Assembly (NCBI GenBank): GCA_025769875.1 | Contig: JAGFNK010000180.1 | Coordinates: 30,495 to 94,494, forward strand | DNA from: Russula earlei | Taxonomy: Eukaryota > Basidiomycota > Agaricomycetes > Russulales > Russulaceae | Direction of reading: 5' to 3' | Length of the DNA: 64,000 nucleotides | Shown: one piece after another, positions 44,556 to 55,393 of the stretch | Layout of the letters: every line of letters starts with the position of its first letter | Position numbering within the stretch: the stretch's first letter is position 1 | Notes under the pieces: generated by a model | Told to the model about the DNA's origin: nothing | The model's input: the letters and a program-made list of their open reading frames with translations, nothing else | The model's database searches: none | Position numbers and translations under genes: made by a program

Positions 44556-47185
44556 TGTTAAACAGGTTATGGCCAATAGACCCTTCCCAGTATGACATGG
44601 TCCATTGAGAAGCTAGGGTAAGTTGTATGTGATAGTCAAGGGGGTTTTCCCACAAGCTATATGTGCTTAGGAACTCTGTTACCCTAAGCAACACAAAGAG
44701 AAAGTGAGTAGATAGAGGTTTGAAGAAGAAGAGCTCTTCTCAGTAGAGTGAAGAGAGACTCTTAGGGAAGGAAGGGATAGGTAGAGTAGAAGGTAGATGA
44801 AGAGTTGATGAGATGGAGAGGTGTGGTAGGTTGAGAAGAACTATAGAGAGTTCAAAAGGTGAGTGTGATGGGTGTTTGAGAGATGGGTTTGGAAAGGTTT
44901 GAGTTGCAGGCAAATATGTTGGACAAGAGTAGGTTGGATTCTACAAGAGACCAAGCTTAGGGCTTTGGTCTCAAAGGACTGGGCTTATATATACAGGAGA
45001 AGTGCAGCAATAGCTGCACTTTGACTGTGCTACTAGTATAGTAGGAGTCATAGTAAGTAGGAGTCATAGAAATGAGGCCACAAATGAGGACCAAGTAACT
45101 GTGCTGCACAGTAAGTGTTACAAACCAGGGCCAGGTACTGGCCAAATATTGTCCTATTCCACTCAAGAGAGACCTCTCTCACTTTGCATTACCAACTCCC
45201 TTCCATTTCTTGGGCTATCCCTCCTGCAGTGCAAGATATCGCTATTGCAAAGGCACCATAACACAACCAGGCACCTATTTCCTAATCGGGTAATCATCGC
45301 GTGGCAGCCACATGGTCACCCAGCCACCAGGAACCCAAAACAGTGGCACAAACTCTTAGAAACTGTTGCATAACTCATCTGATGTCATCAAGGCTCCAAT
45401 GACATCATGGCTGACTGAGCGACTCCACAGTGACCTCATAGGCTCACTAAGCGCTCCACAGTGACATCACAATGATGTCATCGCTCCACAATGATCAGTA
45501 ATGCGCTCAGTAAGCCTGAAACTTGACACAAGCGAGTTTATGCCTCTGTAGTCCTATTGGATGGAACCAAGGGGTCTAGAATAGTTCCAGTTCTTTGTAA
45601 TCGACCCTGTACACTGTATGTAAGCCACAATGAAGCATGGCAGTCATCAGACTGTCCATTTGTGATACCCTCATCTTCCTGGGTACTCCCCTGCGACCGC
45701 TCAGTCTAAAGCTTCCCCTTGCCTCCAAGGTGCTCTTCAACGACCACCTTGTTTAAAGCCCTCTCATTGCACTGGCTTCTAACCTTTGCCCCTGCCTCCA
45801 GTTACACGTACCAGTCCCCATCTGGTACATTCTAGTCATTTGGCTCATCCTCTTGTTCAACGCTGCCTACGCCACATACCATCTGTTCTGACCCTTGCCC
45901 ACCTGCTGCTGAGTCCTTAGTGATCAGCAGTACGTGTCTTGACAGTAAGTGTGCAGCATTGCACAGTTGAAACTAAGAAATAGATATAAATGGAAAGAGA
46001 ACCAAACAAAGGGAAAGTAACAGCAATCCAGTGTTACCTGGATGTGTATGGATCACATGATACAGCAGAAGAGATCACAAGACATAAGAGATCACAGGGG
46101 ACATACAAGAGCAGGCAGTCCATAGTGAAAGGTAAGAAGTAAACAAGAAAGGAAAATGTTGTAATAGATCTTCCAACACAACCACCCATCCATCTTATAC
46201 CAAAGTGATGCTTCAGGGGGCTAGTGTCAAGACTCACTGTTGAACTATCCAGTTCAAGAGCAAGGGATAAGCTTGAAGACAAGTCGATAGACGTCCAAGA
46301 TGGCATGGGCAAGAAGTAGAGTCCAGAGTAGTAACAGATACCAGAGGGGTATTGTTACTGTGAGAGTCGAGCAGTCACGCAGAGGAGAGGCCAGGATAGT
46401 CACGAGGGGACGGTCCTTAAAGGAGTATCCCAGAGATGGAGAGTGCCGTAAACAAATGGACAGTCTGAGGACTGTCTGCTACTTTATTGAGCGCTTATAT
46501 ACTACAAGAGAACTGCTAATAGGGAACAAGTCATAACCTTGTTATCAAGCACAGTAGAGTGATGAGTAAGAAGTCGGAGGACGCTTACTGAGCATGCTCA
46601 GTCATGCTCAGTAAGCTGCTGAGTAAGAAGACTCTTCTTGATGAGTAAGAGCTTCCATTGTCCACGTGTTCACTGCTTTAGTGCATGTGCAAGCACCTGA
46701 TTCATTTCCTGTTAGTTTGTTTAGGGCCGGTCATTTGAGGACTTGTAGTTTGGTTAGGGAATAGTGTCATCTTATAAGGCCCTTATATAGTTCTATTAGG
46801 GTCCTTAGAGTCGACCCTAATACTTCTATTAAGGTCCTTAGTATTGCCTTATAGTTCGTTCTATAGTTATTAGAGTTGGTCTAATAACGCATTGTGGGGC
46901 CTTTGATGCTAGGTTAGTGCCTATTGTAGAGCTCCTAGGGTCGTTCCAAAGGGTCCTTAGGAAGGCCCTAATACTGTCTTTTGTTGCTAGAAGGGTTGCC
47001 TTTAAGTGGGGCTTGCTGTATGTTGATTGTGCCAAGAATCGCTCGTGCAGCAATGCGCACACGATATTGTGGACACCTCTACTCACCCCTTTTGCTCGTG
47101 TGAACAGGGTGACACCATAGAGGCTGGGTTTCCTCCTATAAGGAAGGGTCCTTCAAGGGCCCTCTCCGGAGAATGGTTCATGACA
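44556..47185 (-). mobile_element. LTR-type composite module, inverted copy, split by solo LTR
   Basis: Reads on the minus strand from TGTCATGAACC (47185) to GTTTAACA (44556). It corresponds to 51659-53231 in the opposite orientation, with added sequence of about 350 bp at roughly 46750-47095 and the solo LTR at 45116-45944. The part 46225-47185 looks like an LTR: it shares a TATAAG...CAGACTG...GGACTGTCCATTTG-type core and a CTTGACA end with the 825-bp LTR family. The part 44556-45965 may be a second LTR. No retrotransposon coding sequence is seen inside and the flanks show no clear target duplication. Confidence 0.5.
45116..45944 (+). mobile_element. Solo LTR, copy 2 of the 825-bp family
   Basis: 829 bp with ends TGTTACAAACC and GTCTTGACA, and a perfect 5-bp target duplication GTAAG (45111-45115 and 45945-45949). 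Same family as 32547-33374 and 49503-50324. Confidence 0.92.
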
Positions 47186-47310
47186 CCAACCCACCAACCA
47201 TGCAGCTTACTTAAGCTACCTAGCACTCAGTCAGAACTTGTAGACACACTAAAAATGATGATCTCCATTTCTTTCAAATGCAGGGTAAAAGTACTGATTA
47301 ATGTGAATCC
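47186..47310. other. Short spacer between LTR module and copia A
   Basis: 125 bases between the composite module and the 3' LTR of copia A. No feature recognised. Confidence 0.3.
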
Positions 47311-47695
47311 TGTTGCACAGCATAGAGCACAGCTAACAGGCCAAGTAACCCACCTTAGAGGTTGTGCTAATGCTCAAGTGATATTGGGGTGTAGAGCAAT
47401 GTGTTTACTTGTCTACATGTATGGTATTTATACCCCTATGACCCAGGGCTGTTCCTAAGTCCAAAAGAGGTGAGTACAGGTGTCCACTATATCATGCATT
47501 CACAGACACATGATGTGGAAATGTTCCAGATGCTGTATAAGGCTGCATCTTGTGATAGATAGTGTAGTGTATGTAACCCTACTCCAATATGTGTATCTAC
47601 TATAGTTCTGTCTAACATGTAATATCTATGAGTGGATCTAGAACCTTGTATGAAGGTCTTTGCCTTCTTTGATCTGTTTGGGTTCCAGTTCAACA
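47311..47695 (-). repeat. 3' LTR of copia copy A
   Basis: 385 bp, plus-strand ends TGTTGCACAGC and GTTCAACA; aligns over its full length with 53232-53615 and 58519-58903. CpG sites of the other copies are largely lost. Confidence 0.85.
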
Positions 47696-47744
47696 CTCCC
47701 CCTTGCTAAGTGCATCAGTAGATGCTGTGAGTATTTTCCCACAT

Positions 47745-48848
47745 TCAGGGGTAGAACATTAGTCCTAACTGCTCTCTGAATTTGAGGAACTTAACATGAC
47801 CAAGGTTCTTGGTGAACATGTCAGCTGGGTTGTTAGCCCCTTCAATAAAGAATAGCTCCACCTGTTTATTTTGTATGACTTCATGAATGAAGTGATAGCA
47901 CAAATCAATGTGTTTGATGCACTTTTCTTGTACAGGGTTGGAGGCTAAGAATATTGAGCCTTGATTATCACTGAACAATGGTATGGGAGCAAGATTGATG
48001 CCAAGTTCTGTTAGTAAGGACTTGATCCAAACTAACTGTCTGCTCATGTCAGAGAGTGACATGTACTTGGCTTTAGTGGAGGAGAGCATGACTGTTTTCT
48101 GCACTTGTGAGTTCCATGAAAATATTGCTCCAGACAGGTTCACCATATAGCCTGTTGTGGACTTCTGATTAGTCAGATCAGAAGCCCAGTCAGAGTCAGC
48201 ATATGCCATTAGTCCACCATTAGATGGTCCATCATAGACCAAGGCATAATTGGCAGTTCCCAGGAGGTATTGGCAAATGGAGAATGCATGGTTTAAATGG
48301 TCCTCTGAGGGATTGGCAGCATGTTGCAACAACTCAGTGACTGCAAAGGCTATGTCTGGATGTGTTCCAAGCATTATGTATAGGAGTGATCCTATAACGT
48401 GCTGGAATTTTGACCGCAAGGCTGGGTCAGCAGTGGAAGTGTTGGGAGAGGGATGATAGCCCTCTGGTAACGGAGTAGGAGCAGGGTTTGTGTTAAGCAA
48501 GTCAAAATGCTGCAGCACTATTTTAAGATATTCAGTCTGGTCCAGGTGTATCTGGCTGGACTTGCATTGAATGCGCATGTGTAGAAATTCTTGGGCATCA
48601 CCCAGATCTCGACATTCCCAGAGCTTCATAAAGTGCTCCTTTGTTTTATTGATTTGTTTTTTGTCTGCTCCAAAGAAGAGCACATCATTGACATAGATGG
48701 TGGCTATTAGACTCTTGTCTTTACTAACAAAGAGCTCAGAGTCAGACATAAGGCAAATAAGGCCGAGGGAGGCCATAGACTTGTCAAGGGCTTTCCACCA
48801 TGCAAGTGCCACTTGTGTAAGTCCATATATTGCGCGTTTTAGGTGCAT
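47745..48848 (-). CDS. Copia A reverse transcriptase end and RNase H
   Basis: 367 codons open. It contains the RT catalytic block YVNDVLFFGADKK (Asn where copy B has Asp: YIDDVLFFG), DQTEYLKIVLQHFDLL, and RNase H motifs YADSDWASDLTNQKS and LSSTKAKYMSLSD. The RT substitution and Lys for Glu in the TKAKY motif (copy B has TEAEY) suggest an inactive enzyme. The polyprotein frame continues upstream in 48855-49364. Confidence 0.78.
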   Translation of the reverse strand: MHLKRAIYGLTQVALAWWKALDKSMASLGLICLMSDSELFVSKDKSLIATIYVNDVLFFGADKKQINKTKEHFMKLWECRDLGDAQEFLHMRIQCKSSQIHLDQTEYLKIVLQHFDLLNTNPAPTPLPEGYHPSPNTSTADPALRSKFQHVIGSLLYIMLGTHPDIAFAVTELLQHAANPSEDHLNHAFSICQYLLGTANYALVYDGPSNGGLMAYADSDWASDLTNQKSTTGYMVNLSGAIFSWNSQVQKTVMLSSTKAKYMSLSDMSRQLVWIKSLLTELGINLAPIPLFSDNQGSIFLASNPVQEKCIKHIDLCYHFIHEVIQNKQVELFFIEGANNPADMFTKNLGHVKFLKFREQLGLMFYP

Positions 48849-48854
48849 GACCTT

Positions 48855-49364
48855 TTACTCTTGGCCTCTTATTTTAAAGCCCTCAGGCTGCTCCATATAG
48901 AGCTCTTCATTGAGCTCACCATAGAGAAAGGCAGTCTTGATGTCTAGTCTGCTAATGTGACAGTTTTTGAGTGCTGCAAGCGCAATCATCAGGCAGACTG
49001 TCTCAAACTGTACCACTGGTGAGAATATTTCATCATAGTCAATGCCTTCTACTTGGGAGAAGCCTTTGGCAACTAGTCTGGCTTTTTTATGACCATCAGA
49101 CTTAAGGTCAAATACCCATCTATCTTTTAATATTTTGCGATCCTTGGGAGGATCGACTAATTCAAAGACTTTGCATCTGTGGAGGGATTCCAACTCCTCA
49201 TGACAAGCATCTTTCCACTCCTTTTGGAGCTCACTTGGCATTTGTAGGATGTCCCTAAAGGTCCTTTCACGTAATTTCACAGTATTGGTGTTTCTGAATT
49301 TAGTGGGACTGCTTGGGTGAGCAGATAGTTCAGAAATTTGACTCCCCCTTCCCTTGCAAGACAT
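48855..49364 (-). CDS. Copia A reverse transcriptase N-terminal part
   Basis: Contains ELQKEWKDACHEELESL, RWVFDLKSDGHKKARLVAKG, YDEIFSPVVQFETVCLMIAL, SRLDIKTAFLYGELNEELY (first catalytic Asp) and MEQPEGF. A stop at 48855 separates it from the RT end. Upstream, the reading is broken by the solo LTR at 49503-50324. Confidence 0.78.
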   Translation of the reverse strand: MSCKGRGSQISELSAHPSSPTKFRNTNTVKLRERTFRDILQMPSELQKEWKDACHEELESLHRCKVFELVDPPKDRKILKDRWVFDLKSDGHKKARLVAKGFSQVEGIDYDEIFSPVVQFETVCLMIALAALKNCHISRLDIKTAFLYGELNEELYMEQPEGFKIRGQE

Positions 49365-49502
49365 AGAATGTCTTCTACCTCATCCTCAGAGGCTTGCGGC
49401 AGTTGATTGTCAAGGATGACAGGAGGGTAAGGGCCTGGTGTGGCTGATCTTGATGTACTAGCCTCACTGGAGCTACCAGGTTGGTTTTCTGTCATTGTTC
49501 GC

Positions 49503-50324
49503 TGTTATGAACCAAGGCCAGGTCCTGGCTGTAGATTGTCCTATTTCACTCAAGAGAGACCTCTCTCACTTTGCATTGCCAACTCCCTTCCATTTTCTGG
49601 GCTATCCCTCCTGCGGTACAAGATATTGCTATTGCAAAGGCACCATAACACGACCAGGCACCCGTTTCCTAATCGGGTAATCATCACGTGGCAGCCACAT
49701 GGTCACCCAGCCACCAAGAACCTGAAACAGTGACACAAACTCTTAGAAACTGTTGCATAACTCATCTGACATCATCAAGGCTCCAATGACATCATGGCTG
49801 ACTGAGCGACTCCACAGTGACCTCATAGGCTCACTAAGCGCTCCACAGTGACATCATAATGATGTCATTGCTCCACAATGATCAGTAATGCACTCAGTAA
49901 GCCTGAAACTTGACACAAGCGAGTTTATGCCTCTGTAGTCCTATTGGATGGTACCAAAGAGTCTAGAATAGTCCTTTGTAATCGACCCTGTACACTGTAT
50001 ATAAGCCCCAATTAAGCATGGCAGTCGTCAGACTGTCCATTTGTGATACTCTCATCTTCCTGGGTACTCCCCTGCGACCACTCAGTCTAAAGTCCTCCCT
50101 CGTCTTCAAGGTACTCTTCAACGACCGCCTTGTTTAAAGTCCCTTGCTGCACTGGCCTCTACTCTTTGCCTCTGCCTTCTGCAACACATGCCAGTCCCCA
50201 TCTGGTATCTCCTAGTCGTTTGGCTCGTCCTCCTGTTCAACGCCGTTTACGCTGCGTACCGTCTGTTCCAACCTTTGCCCACCTGCTCCTGAGTCCTTAG
50301 TGATCAGCAGTACATGTCTTGACA
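49503..50324 (+). mobile_element. Solo LTR, copy 3 of the 825-bp family, inside copia A
   Basis: 822 bp with ends TGTTATGAACC and GTCTTGACA, and a perfect 5-bp target duplication TTCGC (49498-49502 and 50325-50329). Copia B shows the unoccupied site at about 55423-55432, so this insertion came after copia A. A TATATAAG box lies near 50000. Confidence 0.93.
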
Positions 50325-50773
50325 TTCGCCATGTGCGTGTGCCAAACATCTTCTTCCACTTCTGTGGGGTGTCTGCATTCACCATAGATGTTGGAAGGAC
50401 AGGTAGGAACTTTCCTGATCTGCTGAGACCTTTGAAGAGGTACAGGCTCTTCAGCAGGAGGAGGGGATGGTGGAGGAGGAATGGGTGTTTGCTTGCATTC
50501 TTCTTCCTGTGGCACCTGTATAGGCTGCTCATCATCCTCACTTTTAAGCATAGGGAATGGGTCATCAACACCAGGAGTGGTGTCTTCAACAGGTAATTGT
50601 GGTGGTTCTTCACATGGTTCATTAATCCACATGGTACCTTTGGTGCACACTTTGTCGCACTTGGGGTAAAGGGTCTCATTGTAAAGGGCAGTAGCATTAG
50701 TGTGAAGTGTATTATTGGGAAACCTCATAAAGAGTGAGGCTTTGATCCCCTCAGTATGACCAAGGTAGATCAT
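50297..50773 (-). pseudogene. Copia A pol linker between integrase and RT
   Basis: Pro/Glu-rich linker with VPQEEECKQTPIPPPPSPPP and SQQIRKVPTCPSNIYGE. Its lower end runs into the solo LTR. It corresponds to 55311-55784 of copy B. Confidence 0.65.
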
Positions 50774-50803
50774 TAGTTCACTTTTAGCTGAAAGTTTGTT
50801 GAC

Positions 50804-51569
50804 TCAATGCTTTTCTGGTATATGCACATATGCACTGCAACCAAATACTCTGAGGAGTGATATATCATGGACCTCATTTTTTAGGACTTCATAGGGTGTA
50901 CACCATTGAAGGTGTTGGGCTGGTGTCCTATTATAACAGTGTGTTGCATGATTCACAGCAAATTCCCACCAGGAGGGGGTAGACAAGCTTCAAGGTGCAT
51001 TGCCTGAGCTTTGTCCATTACAGTGTGCATAAAGCACTCTGCATGTCCATTCTGTTGTGGAGTGTAAGGTGCACTTTGCAGGTTTTTTATTCCTTTGTCC
51101 TTTAGGACATTGTCAAAGGCATTGGACTTGTACTCTCTACCAGCATCAGACATCCACTCTTTAATTACTGTCTTATATTGGTTTTAACCATGGCAAGGAA
51201 TTGTTTAATGGCCATAATGGTTGATTTTTTATTTTTTAAGAGTGTGATCCATGCATAGGAGGAATAATCATCAATGAAGCTGACAAAATATTCATACTTA
51301 TGATATGACTTCACAGGGAAACTCTTCAAGTCCAAGTGCATGCATTCAAACAGTGCAGAAGCATGAGTTTCAGAAGGGGGGTGCACAGATGCAGGCATTT
51401 TGCCTTGCATGCAGCCAGGACATACTGGCTGGTCCTGAGGGATTTTCAGGTCTTCAGGGAGACCCTTGGTATGTGTCTTAGCACATGTTATGACATCCTT
51501 AGATGGGTGGCCAAGGCGTTGGTGTATGACATCATAATCTACCATATAGATAAGAGAATGCGCTTGCAC
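50804..51569 (-). pseudogene. Copia A pre-integrase and integrase core, frameshifted
   Basis: Three overlapping frames make up one region: 51569-51165 with HQRLGHPSKDV, CPGCMQGKMP and FIDDYSSYAWITLLKNKK; 51153-50953 with MSDAGREYKSNAFDNVLKD and TPQQNGHAECFMHTVMDK (catalytic Asp and Glu regions); and 50986-50804 with WWEFAVNHATHCYNRTPAQ and LRVFGCSAYVHIP. The HRLGH-type pre-integrase motif is kept here but missing from copy B. Confidence 0.7.
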
Positions 51570-51658
51570 GCTTTCTATTGAGGCATCTAGCCAATATGCA
51601 GTTTGGCCAGGGAATAAGGGGTAGGAGGATAGGATTATTCATCTGTCCTCCTGTAGGG

Positions 51659-53231
51659 TGTCATGAACCATTTCCCAGAGAGGGCCCTTGAAGGACCCTT
51701 CCTTATTAGAGGAAACCCAGCCTCTATGATGCCACCCTGTTCATACAAGCAAAAGGGACAAAACCACAAGTCCTCAGATGACCAGCCCTAAACTAACTAA
51801 CAAGTAAATGAATCAGGTGCTTTGCACATGTACTAAGCAGTGAACACATGGACACTAAAAGACTCATACTCATCAATATGAGCCTTCTTACTCAGCAGCT
51901 TACTGAGCATGACTGAGCATGCTCAGTAAGCATACTCTGACTTCTTACTCATCTGTCAATTGTGCTTGATAACAAGGTTATGACTTGTTCCCTATTTAGC
52001 AGTTCCCTTGTAGTATATAAGCACTCAATAAAGTAGCAGACTGTCTTCAGACTGTCCCTTTGATTTGTGGCACTCCATTACTGAGGGTACTCCTTTTTGC
52101 AACTGCCCTATCTAGTACACCCTGGCCCTCTCCTTCCATGACCACCTCTCACAGCCAGTGCCAGTCCCCCTCTGGTACTTGCTACTTGTCTAGACTGTGC
52201 TCTTTGCCAACTTTGTCCTAGAACTCAGTCAACTCATCTCCGAGCTCTTACCTCACTCTTGAACTGGATTGTTCAACAGTGAGTCTTGACATCTGGACAG
52301 TCTCTCATAAACCATGCTGATCAGTCAACCCACCAAGTGTCTGATGACATTCCAACCACTGGATCTCTGGAGCCTCACACTCCCAACATCCAACTTCTCT
52401 CTCTTCCCCAATCTTTCCCCCTTGTTCTGGGACTATCTTCACCCAGAACTGTTACAACACTTTCCTTTTATGTTTACTTCTTACCTTTTGCTATGGACTG
52501 CTTGCCTTCATACATCCCTTTACTTACTGGTCTTGTGATCTCTTATGTCTTGTGATCTCTTATGTCTTGTGATCTCTTATGTCTTGTGATCTCTTATGTC
52601 TTGTGATCTCTTATGTCTTGTGATCTCTTTTGTGTTATCATGTGATCCATGCATGTCCAGGTAACACTGGATTGCTGTTACTTTCTCTTTGTTTGGTTCT
52701 CTTTCCTTTTATACTTACTTCACAAGTTCAACTGTGCAATGCTGCACACTTACTGTGCAGCACAGTCACTTGGTTCTGACTCATTCATGGCCTCATTTCT
52801 ATGACTCCTACTTATTATGACTCCTACTATACTAGTAGCACAGTCAAAGTGCAGCTATTGCTGCGCTTCTCCTGTATATATAAGCTCAGTACTTTGTGAC
52901 CAAAGCCCTAAGCTTGGTCCCTTGTAGAATCCAACCTACTCTTGTCCAACATATTTGCCTGCAACCCACACAACTCCTAATCCTCAAACCACATCCACCT
53001 CTCCATTTCATCAACTCTTCACACACACACCATCCACCATCTACTCTTCGCCTCTCCCTTCCTCCCCTAAGAGTCTCTCTTTACTCTACTGAGAAGAGCT
53101 CTCCTCCTTCAAGACATACCTTCCTCTCTCTGCATGTTCAAGGTCTACAACAGACTTGAACGCATATAGCTAGTGGAACCAGCCCTAGTCTATCCCATTA
53201 CAAACTTACCCTAGCTTCTCAATGGACCGAG
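51659..53231 (+). mobile_element. LTR-type composite module, direct copy
   Basis: Begins TGTCATGAACC at 51659. The first part, to GTCTTGACA at 52291, looks like an LTR related to the 825-bp family (TATATAAGCACTCAATAAAG near 52014, then CAGACTG). The second part, about 52732-53231, has another promoter-like block (TATATATAAG near 52875). The module breaks at 53231 directly against the LTR of copia B, within sequence that continues in the inverted copy at 44556-47185. No coding sequence. Confidence 0.5.
52532..52630 (+). repeat. 17-bp minisatellite, about six copies
   Basis: Unit CTTGTGATCTCTTATGT repeated head to tail five times with a sixth degenerate copy. The inverted copy of the surrounding module (near 46075-46105) has only about two units, so the array has expanded or contracted here. 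Confidence 0.85.
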
Positions 53232-53615
53232 TGTTGCACAGCATAGAGCGCAGCTAACAGGCCAAGCAACCCACCTTAGAGGTTGTGCTAATGCTCAAGT
53301 GATATTGGGGTGTAGAGCGATATGTATACTTGTCTACAAGTATGGTATTTATACCTCTATGACCCAGGGCTGTTCCTAAGTCCAAAAGAGGTGACTACAG
53401 GTGTCCACTATATCGCGCATTAAGTGACGCATGATGTGGAAACGTTTAGACGCAGCATAAGGCTGCATCTTGTGATAGATAGTGTAGTATGCATAACCCT
53501 ATTGCCATAAGCGCATATACTAAAGTTCTGTCTAACACGTAACATCTATGAGCGGATCTTGAACCTTGTATGAAGGTCTTTGCCTTCTTTGATCCATTCA
53601 GGTTCCGGTTCAACA
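53232..53615 (-). repeat. 3' LTR of copia copy B
   Basis: 384 bp, ends TGTTGCACAGC and GTTCAACA on the plus strand. It is followed by CTCCCCCTTGC, the complement of the purine-rich tract. Confidence 0.88.
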
Positions 53616-53664
53616 CTCCCCCTTGCTAAGTGCATCGGTAGATGCCATGAGCATTTTCCCACAT

Positions 53665-54210
53665 TCAGGGGTAGAACATTAGTCCTAGTTGCTCCCTGAA
53701 TTTGAGGAACTTGACGTGACCAAGGTTCTTGGTGAACATGTCAGCTGGGTTGTTAGCCCCTTCAATAAAGAATAGCTCCACCTGTTTATTTTGAATGACT
53801 TCATGAATGAAGTGATTGCGCAAATCAATGTGTTTGATGCGCTTTTCTTGTACAGGGTTGGAGGCTAAGAATATTGAGCCTTGGTTATCACCGAACAGTG
53901 GGATAGGAGCAAGATTGATGCCAAGTTCTGTTAGTAAGGATTTGATCCAAACTAACTGTCTGCTCGTGTCAGAGAGCAACATATACTCAGCTTCAGTGGA
54001 GGAGAGCGCAACTGTTTTCTGCGCTCGTGAGTTCCACGAAAATATTGCTCCAGCCAGGTTCACCATATAGCCTGTAGTGGACTTCCAATTGGTCGGATCA
54101 GAAGCCCAGTCAGAGTCAGCATATGCCATTAGGCCGCCATTGGATGGTCCATCGTAGACCAAGGCATAATTGGCGGTTCCCAAGAGGTATCGGCAAATAT
54201 AGTAATGCAC
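53665..54210 (-). CDS. Copia B RNase H domain
   Basis: 181 codons with YADSDWASDPTNWKSTTGYM, ALSSTEAEYMLLSDTSRQ, LFGDNQGSIFLASNPV, HIDLRNHFIHEVI and NPADMFTKNLGH, the usual set of copia RNase H motifs, ending a few bases before the purine tract and LTR. It is separated from the RT by frameshifts near 54210-54450. Confidence 0.78.
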   Translation of the reverse strand: MHYYICRYLLGTANYALVYDGPSNGGLMAYADSDWASDPTNWKSTTGYMVNLAGAIFSWNSRAQKTVALSSTEAEYMLLSDTSRQLVWIKSLLTELGINLAPIPLFGDNQGSIFLASNPVQEKRIKHIDLRNHFIHEVIQNKQVELFFIEGANNPADMFTKNLGHVKFLKFREQLGLMFYP

Positions 54211-54452
54211 AATTTAAATGATCCTCTGAGGGATTGGCAGCATGTTGCGACAACCTTTGTGACAGCAAAGGCTATGTCTGGACGCGTTCCAAGCATTATC
54301 TACAGGAGTGATCCTATAACTTGCTGGAATTTTGACCGCAAGGCTTGGTCAGCAGTGGAAGTGTTGGGAGAGGGGTGATAGCCCTCTGGTAGCGGAGTAG
54401 GAGCAGGGTTTGCTTAAGCAAGTCGAAACGCTGCAGCACTTTCTGTAGATAT

Positions 54453-55393
54453 TCAGTCTGGTCCAGATGGTATCTGGCCAGACTTGCATTGAATGTGCAT
54501 GCGTAGAAATTCTTGGGCATCGCCCAGATCTCGACATTCCCAGAGCTTCATGAAGTGCTCCTTTGTTTTATTAATTTGTTTTTTGTCTGCTCCAAAGAAG
54601 AGCACATCATCAATGTAGACGATGGCTATGATGCTCTTGTCTTTACTAACAAAGAGTCCCAGAGTCAGACATAAGGCGAATAAGGCCAAGTGAAGGCCAT
54701 GGACTTGTCAAGGGCTTTCCACCATGCAAGTGCCGCTTGCTTGAGTCCATATATTGTGCGTTTAAGGCGCATGACTTTACGCTCTTAGCCTTTTATTTTG
54801 AAGCCCTCAGGCTGCTCCATATAGAGCTCTTCATCGAGCTCACCATAGAGAAAGGCAGTTTTGACTGTCTAGTCCGCTAATGTGCCAGTTTTTGAGCGCT
54901 GCGAGCGCAATCATCAGGCGGACTGTCTCAAACCATACCATGGGTGAGAATATTTCGTCATAGTCGATGCTTCTACTTGGGAGAAGCCTTTGGCAACTAG
55001 TCTGGCTTTTTTATGACCATCAGACTTAAGGTCGAATACCCATCTAGTTTTGATTATTTTGCGATCCTTGGGAGGATCGACTAGTTCGAAGACTTTGCGT
55101 CTGTAGAGGGATTCCAACTCCTCACGACAAGCATCTTTCCACTCCTTTTGGAGTTCACTTGGCATTCGCAGAATGTCCCTAAAGGTCCATTCGCAAATCT
55201 TCGCAGTATCAGGTGCTTCCGAACTTAGTGGAACTGCTTGGGCGAGCAGATAGTTCAGAAATTTGACTCCCCCTTCCCTTGCAAGACGTAGAATGTCTTC
55301 TACCTCATCCTCAGAGGCTTGCAGCAGGTTGATCGTCAAGGATGACAGGAGGGTAAGGGCCTGGGACGGCCGATCCTGACATACTACCCTCAC
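54453..55393 (-). pseudogene. Copia B reverse transcriptase, frameshifted
   Basis: 55393-54914 carries the N-terminal part (ELQKEWKDACREELESLYRR, RWVFDLKSDGHKKARLVAKG) and breaks within the SPV region; 54689-54453 carries the catalytic block YIDDVLFFGADKKQINKT. Between them lies ELDEELYMEQPEGF in another frame. At least three frame changes disrupt the enzyme. Confidence 0.72.

Larger units (their letters stand above)
47311..51658 (-). mobile_element. Ty1/copia element copy A, 5' truncated, CpG-depleted
   Basis: Begins (3' end of the element) with a 385-bp LTR at 47311-47695, followed by a purine-rich tract (AAGGGGGAG on the minus strand), RNase H, RT, linker and integrase pieces to about 51600. 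Gag, protease and the 5' LTR are absent; the sequence breaks at 51658 against an LTR-type module. It is the same family as copy B (53232-58903). Compared with B it has TG or CA at many positions where B keeps CG. Confidence 0.85.

Noticed and set aside
46225..47185. Treating this segment as a simple solo LTR insertion
   Set aside because: Flanks GCTAG and CCAAC do not match, and the homologous copy continues beyond the segment, so it is part of a larger module.
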